From contig JHVP01000010.1 in the NCBI GenBank assembly GCA_000620205.1, positions 1 to 64,000 of the forward strand: DNA of 64,000 nt. Reading direction: 5' to 3'. The first letter of the stretch is position 1. Every line of letters begins with the position of its first letter. The notes beneath the pieces are model-generated. The model worked only from the letters and a program-made list of their open reading frames with translations, was not told where the DNA came from and ran no database searches. The position numbers and the translations under genes were made by a program. Source of the stretch: Geodermatophilaceae bacterium URHA0031 (GTDB lineage: Bacteria; Actinomycetota; Actinomycetes; Mycobacteriales; Geodermatophilaceae). Positions 8,931 to 18,020 of the stretch are shown here, one piece after another.

Positions 8931-8931
<1 letters not shown>
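8848..8931 (-). CDS. 27-residue micro-ORF bridging the S and M subunit genes
   Basis: The ATG overlaps the stop of the Fe-S subunit gene (TGATG) and its own TGA overlaps the ATG of the FAD subunit gene (ATGA). It therefore fills the gap between the two genes exactly. The product starts [11 protein letters not shown] and ends SASEERA, with no motif or membrane span. The likely role is translational coupling across the gap rather than a stable protein, though a real peptide cannot be excluded. Confidence 0.45.
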
Positions 8932-9433
<502 letters not shown>

Positions 9434-9434
<1 letters not shown>

Positions 9435-11725
9435 CAGTTGCCCTCCTGCTGAGCGTGGGACCCGGCCTGCTGGATCGCCCGCCACACCCTCATGGGCGTG
9501 GTGGGCATGTCGACGTGCCGGACGCCGAGATGGGCGACGGCGTCGATGACGGCGTTCTGCACCGCCGGTGTGGAGCCGATCGTCCCGGCCTCGCCGATCC
9601 CCTTGGCCCCCAGCGGGTTCATCGGTGTGGGCGTGGCCATGTCGACCAGCTCGAAGCTGGGCAGCTCGGTCGCCGAGACGAACGGGTAGTCGGCCAGGGT
9701 GGACGTCGTCGGGTTGCCGTCCTCGTCGTAGAGGACCTCCTCCAGCAGCGCCTGCGCCACCCCCTGGGCGAACCCGCCGTGCCGCTGACCCTCGGCGATG
9801 AGCGGGTTGATGATCGTGCCGGCGTCGTCCACGGCGATCAGCCGGGTGAGCTGGGCCTTGCCCGACTCCACGTCCATCTCCACGACGGCGACGTGCGCGC
9901 CGAACGGGAACGTCGGCGCGTTGGCGTTGAACACGGTGTTGACCAGCAGGCGATCCTCGCCGGCCAGCTCGGCGAACGAGACGCCGGCGCCCGGGGTGCC
10001 CCGGACCGCCAGCCCGGCGAGGCCCAGGTCGACGACGAGGTCCGCCGGGTCGACCTCGAGCCGCTCCGCGGCGCGGCGCCGGGCCTCCTCGATCAGCTCC
10101 TCGGCGGCCTGGTGCACCGCCGCGCCGCCCTGCTGCAGACTGCGCGAGCCCATGGTGCCGCCGCCCTCGGGGATGAGGTCGGTGTCGCCGTGGATCACGG
10201 TGATCTTCTCCACCGGGATGCCCAGCTGGTCGCTGGCGATCATCGCCCACGCGGTCGCGTGGCCCTGCCCGTGCGGGGACGTGCCGGTCAGCACGGTCGC
10301 CGTGCCGTCGGCGTGCACCTCGAGCGAGGCGGCCTCCTTGGTGCCGGCCCCGTTGTCGGCCCCGGTGATCTCGACGTAGACCGACAGCCCGATGCCGAGC
10401 TGGCGGACGTCACCGGCCTGCCGGCGACGGGCCTGCTCGGCGCGCAGCTCGTCGTAGCCCGCCGCCTCGAGGGCCTTGTCCAGCGCCGCGGTGTAGTCCC
10501 CGTTGTCGTAGGTCGCCCCCATCGGCGTGGTGTGCGGCTCGGAGAACGCGGGCACCAGGTTCTTCCGGCGCACCTCGGCCGGGTCCATCCCGATCTCGGC
10601 GGCGAAGAGGTCGATCGCCCGTTCGACGGCGGCCGTGGCCTCCGGCCGGCCGGCGCCCCGGTAGGCACCGATGGACGTCGTGGTGGTGGCCAGCGCGCGG
10701 CCCTGGGCATGCACCTTGGGGAAGGCGTAGACGCCCGGCGCCATGAGCATGGTCAGGGTGGGCAGCACCGCGCCGATGCGGGGGTAGGCGCCGCAGTCCT
10801 GGTCGAACACCAGGCTGTAGGCCTCCACGGTGCCGTCCCGGCGGCCGCCGATGGTGACGACCTGGTCCTGCGCCCGGCCGTGCAGCATGCCGATCATGTT
10901 CTCCGAGCGGTTCTCGGACCACCGGACCGGCCGGCCGACGTGCTTGGCCAGCCAGGCGATGAACGCGTACTCCGGGTCCGCGCCGATCTTCGCGCCGAAC
11001 CCGCCGCCGACGTCGGGGGTGATCAGGTGGATCAGGTCGGGGTCCATCTCCAGCCAGTCCCCGTACTGGCCGCGGGCCTGCTGCGCGCCCTGGTTGGTGC
11101 ACCAGGCCGTGAGGTGCCCGTCCTCGCTCCAGGCCGCAGCCGCGGCGCGGCTCTCCAGCGGCACCGGAGCCACCCGCTGGTTCACCAGCGGCTGGGTGAC
11201 GACCACCTCGCAGCCGTCGAAGAAGTCCGCCGGTGCGGGCTCGCCGAAGGCGGCCATCACGTTGGTGCCCGCCTCGGGGAACAGCAGCACCTCGTCGGCG
11301 GCGGCAGCAGCGGTGCCGACCACCGCGGGCAGCGGATCGATGTCGACGACCACCATCTCGGCGGCGTCCTCGCCCTGGTACCGCTCCTCGGTCAGCACGA
11401 CCGCGATCGGGTCACCGACGAAGCGCACCCGGTCCGACGCCAGCCACGGTCTGGTCATCGCCTCGTTGATGAAGGGGAACGGCGGCGGGAGGGGGACCAG
11501 GTCGGTCACGTCCGCGGCCGTCACGACCGCGACCACCCCGGGCGCCTCCAGCGCCGCGGAGGTGTCCACCGACAGCAATCGACCGTGGGCGACCTGGGAG
11601 CGGACGAACGTGGCGTGCAGCGCGCCGGTCAGCCGCTCGTCGGTGAGGTCGTCGGTGTAGACCGCGCCCCGGGTGAGGAACAACGGGTCCTCGGTGCGGA
11701 CCACCCGAGTGCCGAGGATGCTCAT
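9434..11725 (-). CDS. Molybdenum hydroxylase large subunit, form II CODH-like
   Basis: A 763-residue molybdopterin cytosine dinucleotide-binding catalytic subunit. The N-terminal aldehyde oxidase/xanthine dehydrogenase a/b hammerhead begins [16 protein letters not shown]. The Mo-cofactor motif [10 protein letters not shown] and the active-site loop [11 protein letters not shown] are present. AYRGAGR marks the form II (CODH-like) group, whereas proven CO dehydrogenases have AYxCSFR. Substrate and CO-oxidising ability are therefore unknown. The ATG at 11725 has AGGAG before it; the frame continues far upstream only as a shadow of the divergent exporter gene. First gene of the L-S-M operon. Confidence 0.92.
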
Positions 11726-11827
11726 GCGCTCTCCTGCCGTGTGTCGTCGTTGACCGGGCCACTCTGTCAGATGTTGTGAGCCGGGACACGGGAAGTGCGC
11801 TCGCGGGGCGTGTGGTCTGCTGCTCGC

Positions 11828-13108
11828 GTGCCGAAGGACCCTGCCGCCCCGCGGGCTGGAACCCAGCCGGGGCAGCAGCGCCGTACCCGGGGTGGGGTGG
11901 TGCTGCTGGTCGTCGCCATCGTCGTCGTCGCGCTCAACCAGCGCCCCGCAGTGGTGGGCGTCGCCCCGGTGCTCACCGACCTGCGTGCGGACACCGGGCT
12001 GTCCAGTGCGATGGCCGGGCTGCTCACCACCCTGCCGGTGCTGTGCTTCGGCGCCTTCGCCCCGCTGGCCCCCCGGCTGGCCCGCCGGATCGGGCTGGAG
12101 ACGGCGGTGGCGGTGTCGTTGCTGCTGCTGGTCGCCGGGATCGGGCTGCGACTGCTCACCCCGGTGTGGCTGCTCTACGGCGGCAGCCTGGTCGCCGGGG
12201 CGGCGATCGCGATCGCGAACGTGCTGATGCCCGCCTACGTCAAGCGCGAGTTCGCCCGGCCGGGCGCGGTGATGGGCGCCTACTCGGCGTCGCTGAACGT
12301 CGGTGCCGCGGCGGCCGCGGGGCTCACCGTGCCGATCGGGCTGGCGCTGGGCGCCGGCTGGCGGGTGGCGCTGGCGTCCTGGCTGCTCCTGGCCCTCGCC
12401 GCGGTGGTGCTGTGGGTCCCGGTCGCCGGGGTGCGCGGCACCCGGACCGCGCCGGACGACGCCGGTTCCTGGTCGCTGCTGCGCCGTCCGCTGGCCCGGC
12501 AGGTGACGGCCTTCCTCGGACTGCAGAGCGTGCAGTTCTACTCGGTGGCCGCGTGGCTGCCGACGCTGCTGGCCGACGCCGGCGTGCCGGTGGGCGAGGG
12601 CGGGCTGCTGCTGGCCGCGTCCAACGTGGTCGGTGCGGCGGGCGCCCTGCTCGCGCCCGCGGTGGCCGGTCGGATGCGGACCCAGCGGCCGCTGGTCGTC
12701 GCCGTCCTGCTCGCCTACGTCGGCGGGCTGACCGGGCTGCTGGTGGCCCCGGACTCGGGCACCGTCGTCTGGGTGGCGCTGTTCGGCCTCGCCCAGGGGA
12801 GCGGTTTCGCGCTGGCCCTGACGCTCATCGTGCTGCGCAGCGCCACGCCGCTGGTGGCCGCCCGGCTCGGCGGCGTCGCCCAGTGCGTGGGCTACCTGGT
12901 CGCTGCGGCCGGACCGGTCGTCCTCGGTGCCCTGCACGACGCGACGGGCGCCTGGGGCTGGCCGCTGGGGCTGCTGCTGGTCCTGCTGGTGCCGATGGCC
13001 GTGGTCGGCTGGGGGGCGTCGCGCGACGCCGTCCTCGACCCCGACGGCGCCCTGGACGAGGTGCTCCAGGGCGCCCCGGGCGGGGTGCGGTCAGCGCCGC
13101 CGCGCTGA
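11828..13108 (+). CDS. CynX/NimT-family MFS transporter
   Basis: About 426 residues with roughly 12 hydrophobic spans. The CynX/NimT signature near the first helix is ALNQRPAVVGVAPVL, and the loop APLAPRLARRIG corresponds to the MFS motif between TM2 and TM3. Members include a cyanate transporter and 2-nitroimidazole exporters; the substrate here is unknown. The GTG at 11828 gives a short basic N-terminus before TM1, while a start at 11795 would add 11 residues. It is divergent from the molybdenum hydroxylase operon across about 100 bp, so shared control is possible but unproven. Confidence 0.82.
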   Translation: MPKDPAAPRAGTQPGQQRRTRGGVVLLVVAIVVVALNQRPAVVGVAPVLTDLRADTGLSSAMAGLLTTLPVLCFGAFAPLAPRLARRIGLETAVAVSLLLLVAGIGLRLLTPVWLLYGGSLVAGAAIAIANVLMPAYVKREFARPGAVMGAYSASLNVGAAAAAGLTVPIGLALGAGWRVALASWLLLALAAVVLWVPVAGVRGTRTAPDDAGSWSLLRRPLARQVTAFLGLQSVQFYSVAAWLPTLLADAGVPVGEGGLLLAASNVVGAAGALLAPAVAGRMRTQRPLVVAVLLAYVGGLTGLLVAPDSGTVVWVALFGLAQGSGFALALTLIVLRSATPLVAARLGGVAQCVGYLVAAAGPVVLGALHDATGAWGWPLGLLLVLLVPMAVVGWGASRDAVLDPDGALDEVLQGAPGGVRSAPPR

Positions 13109-13112
13109 CCGA

Positions 13113-13292
13113 TCAGGCCTGCGGGTCGGTGGCGGCGGACGGCTGCGGCGTCTCGGCGGCCTCGCCGTTCCAGTCCTTGCCGGCCTCGTCGGCGTTCTCC
13201 GAGGCGCTGTCGGTCTGCCCCGCGACGACCTCGACCATCTCCTCGTCGGAGAGGCCCTCGCCGGCCTGCGTGAAGTTGGTGTTCTCGCTCAT
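13113..13292 (-). CDS. 59-residue acidic protein with RiPP-leader-like segment
   Basis: MSENTNFTQAGEGLSDEEM... has a good ribosome site, AAGGAG, 8 bases upstream. It is very acidic, with no membrane span. The segment LSDEEMVEVVAGQT resembles the LSDEELxxVAGG end of some RiPP leader peptides, but the following region (Ser, Ala, Asp, Glu, one Trp, no Cys) does not look like a modified core, and no modifying enzyme is nearby. It may equally be an ordinary intrinsically disordered protein. It is convergent with the CynX-type gene (4-base gap). Confidence 0.65.
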   Translation of the reverse strand: MSENTNFTQAGEGLSDEEMVEVVAGQTDSASENADEAGKDWNGEAAETPQPSAATDPQA

Positions 13293-13374
13293 CGCGACGA
13301 CTCCTTCGTCTGGCGGTCGCTGTCCTCCGGACCGTCCCCCCGCAGCCCGGACGGCAAACCACGGGCCGCCGCCG

Positions 13375-16300
13375 CTAGGCCGACAGCTGGTCGATCGCCT
13401 TGTAGACCCGCTGCTCCGAGATCGGCCGCGGGGTGCCGACGGTCTGGGCGAACAGGCCGACCCGCAGCTCCTCGACCATCCAGCGGACCCGGGCCACCGG
13501 GTCGTCGGGCGCACCGGTGGCCGGGGTCCGGGCCCGCAGCTGCTCGTACTCGGCGGTCACCGCCTCGACCTGCGCCGTCCAGAGGGCGTCCCGTGCGGCG
13601 TTGGCCGGCAGCTTCTCCAGCCGGTACGACATCGCGGTCAGGTAGCGGACCAGGTCCGGCAGCCGCCGGCGCCCGGCGTCGGCCACGAAGCCGCGGTGCA
13701 GCAGCCCGGTCATCTGCCGGCGCAGGTCGGCGATCGCGGCGTCGGGCACCCGCCGTCCCGGCGCGGCGCCGATCGCGACCGCCACCTCGCGGGCCTGGCT
13801 GAGCACCGCCTCGACCCGGCGCACGGCGTCGGCGGTGAGCGCCGGCAGCTCGGCCCGGGCGGTGCCCACCAGCGCCTCGAAGGCGGCCTGGGTGCGCGGC
13901 GGCCCGCCGGCGGCCGCGACCAGCTCGTCGGCGGCGGCGTCCACGCAGTCGGCGACGAGGTCGGGGATCTCGCCGTCCGGGTTGAACTGCAGTGCCAGCC
14001 GGGTGCGCGGGGAGAGCCCCTTGACCACCTGCTTCACCGGTGAGCCGGCGGCCAGCACGAGCAGCCGGCGTGCGCCGCGCCAGCTCAGCCGGGTGGCCTC
14101 CACCTCGGTGGGGACGACGCGGACGCCGACCGTCGCGCCCTCGTCGACCAGCGCCGGGAACGCGGTCACCACGTGGCCGCCGCGCTGCACCTCCACCGTC
14201 GCGGGCAGGTCGCCGAAGGTCCAGGTCGTCTGGCCGGTGCGCTCGTACGTCGACGCCGCCCGGGCGAGGCTGGCCCGCGCCTGCGGTGCCACCTGGGCCC
14301 GCAGGGCGGTGAGGTCCTTGCCCTGGGCGAGCGGGCGCCGCTGGTCGTCCAGCACCCGGTACGTGGCGCGCAGGTGTGCCGGGACGGCGGCCGGCTGCCA
14401 GGCGTCCGGCGGGATGGTGACGGCGGTGGCGCGGCGCAGCTCCCGCTCGAGCGCCGGCAGCAGCGGCTCGGTGGGGTCGATGTGCGGCAGCACCTCGCGC
14501 ACCCGGTCCGGGATGGGCACCAGGCCGCGCCGCAGCTGCTTGGGCAGCGAGCGCAGCAGCTCGGTGACCAGCTCGGCGCGCTGACCGGGCACGGTGAAGG
14601 CCAGCGACTCCCCCGACGTCCGCTCGGCGACGGTGTCCAGCACGCCCAGCGGCACGTCGACGGTCACGCCGTCCTCGACCGCGCCGGGGGCGAACGCGTA
14701 GGACAGCGGCAGGGTCAGCCCCTGCGTCAGGTGCACCTCGTCCGGGTAGTCCTCGGCCTGCACCTGCCCGGCCGCCGCGGCGTTGGTGAGCATCTCCGGG
14801 GTGAAGGTGAGCAGGTCCGGGGTCTCCCGGCGGGCCTGCTTCCACCACCGGTCGAAGTGCCGGGTGGAGACGACGTCAGCGGGGATGCGGGCGTCGTAGA
14901 GCTCGAACAGCGTCTCGTCGTCCACCCGGATGTCCCGGCGGCGGGCGCGCTCCTCCAGCTCGGCGACCCGCTCGATGGCGCGCGCGTTGTCGGCCCAGAA
15001 CCGGTGGTGCGTCGTCCACTCGCCCTGCACCAGCGCGTGCCGGATGAACAGCTCGCGGGAGACCACCGGGTCGATCGAGCCGTACTGCACCCGCCGGCCC
15101 ACGACCAGGGGCAGGCCGTAGAGGGTGACCCGCTCGGTGGCGACGACCGAGCCGCGCTTGGCGTCCCACCGCGGCTCGCTGTACTGGCGCTTGACCAGGT
15201 GGTCGGCCAGCCGCTCGACGACCTCGGGGTCGATCCGGGCCACCATCCGGGCGAACAGCCGGCTGGTCTCGACCAGCTCGGCGGCCACCACCCAGCGCGG
15301 CGGCTTCTTCGCCAGCGGTGTGCCCGGCGCGATCACGAAGCGGGTGTTCCGGGTGCCGACGTACTCCCGCGTGGGACGACGGTCGCCCTTCACCGGCTCG
15401 GCCTGCGTGCCGATCTGGGACAGCAGACCGGCCAGCAGGGACGCCGTCACCCCGCGCTCGTCCGGCTCGGTGGCGAGCGCGCCGGTGGTCATCCCCAGCC
15501 GGCGGGCGGTGCTGCGCAGCTGGCCGTGCAGGTCCTGCCACTCGCGGATGCGGAGGTAGTGCAGGAACTCGCGCTTCACGGTGCGCCGGAACTGGTTGCC
15601 GCTCAGCGCGTCCTGCTGCTCGGCCAGGTACCGCCAGAGGTTGAGCAGGCCCAGGAAGTCGGAGTTCTCGTCGGCGAACCGCTTGTGCAGCTCGTCGGCG
15701 GCCTGCTGGTGCTCGGCCGGCCGCTCCCGCACGTCCTGCACGGTGAGCCCGGCGGCGATCACCAGCACCTCCTCCAGCACGCCGCGGCGGTCGGCCTCCA
15801 CGACCATCCGGGCGATCCGCGGGTCCAGCGGCAGCGCGGCCAGCGAGCGGCCGGTCTCGGTGAGCCGGCCCTCGCCGTCCAGCGCGCCGAGCTCCTCGAG
15901 CAGCGCCAGGCCGTCGGCGACGGCGCGGCGGTCCGGTGGGTCGATGAACGGGAAGTCCGCGACGTCACCCAGCTCGAGCGAGGCCATCTGCAGCAGGACC
16001 GACGCGAGGTTGGTGCGCAGGATCTCCGGGTCGGTGTACTCCGGCCGGGCGTCGAAGTCGTCCTCGGTGTAGAGCCGGATCGCGATGCCCTCGCTGGTGC
16101 GGCCGCACCGGCCGGAGCGCTGCCGGGCCGAGGCCTGGCTGATCGGCTCGATCGGCAGCCGCTGCACCTTGGTGCGAAGGCTGTACCGCGAGATGCGCGC
16201 GGTGCCCGGGTCGACGACGTACTTGATGCCGGGCACGGTCAGCGACGTCTCGGCGACGTTGGTGGCCAGCACGATCCGCCGGCCGGTGTGCGCGGTGAAG

Positions 16301-17313
16301 ACGCGGTGCTGCTCGGCGGCCGACAGCCGGGAGTAGAGCGGCAGCACCTCGGTGCCCCGGAAGGCCGCGTCGTTCAAGGCGTCGGCGGTGTCCCGGATCT
16401 CCCGCTCGCCGGCGAGGAAGACCAGCACGTCGCCCGGCCCCTCGGCGACGAGCTCGGCGCAGGCGTCGACGATCGCGCTGACCTGGTCCCGGTCCGGGTC
16501 GGCCGCCGGGTCGTCGGGGTCGATGACCGGGCGGTACCGGACCTCGACCGGGTAGGTGCGCCCGCTGACCTCGACGACCGGCACCTCGTTGCCCTCGAAC
16601 GAGAAGTGCTTGGCGATCCGGTCGACGTCGATGGTCGCGGAGGTGATGACCAGCTTCAGGTCCGGACGGCGGGGCAGCAGCCGGGCCAGGTAGCCCAGCA
16701 GGAAGTCGATGTTGAGGCTCCGCTCGTGGGCCTCGTCGATGATGATCGTGTCGTACTGCCGGAGCATCCGGTCGCGCTGGACCTCGGCGAGCAGCACGCC
16801 GTCGGTCATCAGCTTGACCAGCGTCCGGTCCCCCACCTCGTCGGTGAACCGCACCTTCCAGCCGACGACGTCGCCCAGCGGGGAGCCGATCTCCTCGGCG
16901 ATCCGCTCGGCCACCGTGCGGGCCGCGATCCGCCGCGGCTGGGTGTGGCCGATCCGGCCCCGCACGCCCCGGCCCAGCTCGAGGAGGATCTTCGGCAGCT
17001 GGGTGGTCTTGCCCGAGCCGGTCTCGCCGGCGACGACGACGACCTGGGACTCCCGGAGCGCGGCGGCGATGTCGTCCCGCCGCTGACTGACCGGCAGCTC
17101 CTCGGGGTAGCTGACGACCGGGACGGCGGCGCGGCGGCGGGCGATGCGCTCCTCGGCCACGGCGACGTCCTCGGCGATCCGTTCCCGTTGCCGGGCGCGG
17201 GTCGCCGGGTCCTTGGTTCGCCGGGTGCCGTCGAGTCGCCGGCCGAGCCGGTGCTCGTCGGTGAGGGTCAGCGCGGACAACCGCGACCGGAGGTCGTCGT
17301 GCGGGGTGGTCAC
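13375..17313 (-). CDS. hrpA: ATP-dependent RNA helicase HrpA
   Basis: A 1312-residue DEAH-box helicase of full HrpA length. Walker A GETGSGKTT is near residue 96, then TQPRRIAA (Ia), DEAHERSLNIDFLLGYL (II), TSATID (III), and QRSGRCGR (VI) in the second RecA domain. The HA2 and OB-fold regions follow, and a long C-terminal DUF3418 region completes the HrpA layout. HrpA processes mRNA and resolves stalled ribosomes in other bacteria. The GTG at 17313 was chosen over the open frame to 17472 because the added residues overlap the divergent promoter. Confidence 0.93.
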   Translation of the reverse strand: MTTPHDDLRSRLSALTLTDEHRLGRRLDGTRRTKDPATRARQRERIAEDVAVAEERIARRRAAVPVVSYPEELPVSQRRDDIAAALRESQVVVVAGETGSGKTTQLPKILLELGRGVRGRIGHTQPRRIAARTVAERIAEEIGSPLGDVVGWKVRFTDEVGDRTLVKLMTDGVLLAEVQRDRMLRQYDTIIIDEAHERSLNIDFLLGYLARLLPRRPDLKLVITSATIDVDRIAKHFSFEGNEVPVVEVSGRTYPVEVRYRPVIDPDDPAADPDRDQVSAIVDACAELVAEGPGDVLVFLAGEREIRDTADALNDAAFRGTEVLPLYSRLSAAEQHRVFTAHTGRRIVLATNVAETSLTVPGIKYVVDPGTARISRYSLRTKVQRLPIEPISQASARQRSGRCGRTSEGIAIRLYTEDDFDARPEYTDPEILRTNLASVLLQMASLELGDVADFPFIDPPDRRAVADGLALLEELGALDGEGRLTETGRSLAALPLDPRIARMVVEADRRGVLEEVLVIAAGLTVQDVRERPAEHQQAADELHKRFADENSDFLGLLNLWRYLAEQQDALSGNQFRRTVKREFLHYLRIREWQDLHGQLRSTARRLGMTTGALATEPDERGVTASLLAGLLSQIGTQAEPVKGDRRPTREYVGTRNTRFVIAPGTPLAKKPPRWVVAAELVETSRLFARMVARIDPEVVERLADHLVKRQYSEPRWDAKRGSVVATERVTLYGLPLVVGRRVQYGSIDPVVSRELFIRHALVQGEWTTHHRFWADNARAIERVAELEERARRRDIRVDDETLFELYDARIPADVVSTRHFDRWWKQARRETPDLLTFTPEMLTNAAAAGQVQAEDYPDEVHLTQGLTLPLSYAFAPGAVEDGVTVDVPLGVLDTVAERTSGESLAFTVPGQRAELVTELLRSLPKQLRRGLVPIPDRVREVLPHIDPTEPLLPALERELRRATAVTIPPDAWQPAAVPAHLRATYRVLDDQRRPLAQGKDLTALRAQVAPQARASLARAASTYERTGQTTWTFGDLPATVEVQRGGHVVTAFPALVDEGATVGVRVVPTEVEATRLSWRGARRLLVLAAGSPVKQVVKGLSPRTRLALQFNPDGEIPDLVADCVDAAADELVAAAGGPPRTQAAFEALVGTARAELPALTADAVRRVEAVLSQAREVAVAIGAAPGRRVPDAAIADLRRQMTGLLHRGFVADAGRRRLPDLVRYLTAMSYRLEKLPANAARDALWTAQVEAVTAEYEQLRARTPATGAPDDPVARVRWMVEELRVGLFAQTVGTPRPISEQRVYKAIDQLSA

Positions 17314-17400
17314 GGGGTGCTCGCGGTTCCTTCCAGGGGGGCCTCCCACCAGGGTCCCATCCCCGGCGAGGCAGTTGCGCGACTCACAGTCGGTGCGCCG

Positions 17401-17439
17401 TGCAACTGATTGCATGTACCGCACAACGGGTTGTACTGT
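17401..17439 (+). promoter_or_regulatory. Promoter with two palindromes for marR-emrB
   Basis: A -35 like TTGCAT (17410-17415) and a -10 like TACTGT (17434-17439) are 18 bases apart. The inverted repeat TGCAACTGATTGCA (17401-17414) overlaps the -35, and ACAACGGGTTGT (17423-17434) lies in the spacer. These are well placed as operators for the MarR protein encoded just downstream. Operator identity is inference. Confidence 0.55.
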
Positions 17440-17492
17440 GCACCTGTTCCTCCGGCGCAGTGTGGCGCCCATCGCTGACCTCCGGAGCCCCC

Positions 17493-18020
17493 GTGACCGA
17501 CGTCCTCCCCGCTGCCGGGTCCGCAGCCGCTGCCGACGAGTCGTCGCTGTCGGACCAGCTCGTCCAGCTGGTCCGGGTGATGCACGTGTTGAAGGCCCAG
17601 GCGACCAGCGGCTCGGGTCCCGAGGCGCGCGAGCGCGCGGCCCACGTGCTGCTGTTCCCGCTCACCCGGCTCGGCCCGCTCCGCCAGGGCTCCCTCGCCG
17701 AACTGGTGCACGCCGACCCCTCCACCGTGAGCCGGCACGTCACGCTGCTGGTCGACCGCGGGCTCGTCCGCAGGGTGGCCGACGAGCAGGACGGGCGCGC
17801 CAGCCGGCTCGTCGTCACCCCCGCCGGCGAGGCCGAGGTCGAGAAGATGCGGCAGGAGCGCGACAGCGTGCTCGCCCGCGTCACGGCCGGCTGGACGGCG
17901 GACGAGCTCGCCACCTTCACCGGTCAGCTGCGGCGCTTCGTGCGCGACCTGAACGACCTCCTCCCCACCCTGGGCACTGCCGTCGGCGGCGCCGTGAACT
18001 CTCCCGAGAAGGACCGATGA
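17493..18020 (+). CDS. MarR-family regulator
   Basis: A 175-residue winged-helix repressor of MarR type. The DNA-binding section is PLRQGSLAELVHADPSTVSRHVTLLVDRGLVRRVADEQDGRASRL, cited here for its helix-turn-helix (DPSTVSRHVTLL) and wing (DEQDGRAS). Flanking helices form the dimer. GTG 17493 is preferred to the upstream open frame, which crosses the promoter. Its stop overlaps the efflux gene start (ATGA), so the pair is one operon. It probably represses itself and the pump, released by a pump substrate. Confidence 0.88.
   Translation: MTDVLPAAGSAAAADESSLSDQLVQLVRVMHVLKAQATSGSGPEARERAAHVLLFPLTRLGPLRQGSLAELVHADPSTVSRHVTLLVDRGLVRRVADEQDGRASRLVVTPAGEAEVEKMRQERDSVLARVTAGWTADELATFTGQLRRFVRDLNDLLPTLGTAVGGAVNSPEKDR

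Noticed and set aside
14173-17409. Long plus-strand open frame opposite hrpA
   Set aside because: It is fully antisense to a gene with all helicase motifs; its composition is that of a shadow frame.
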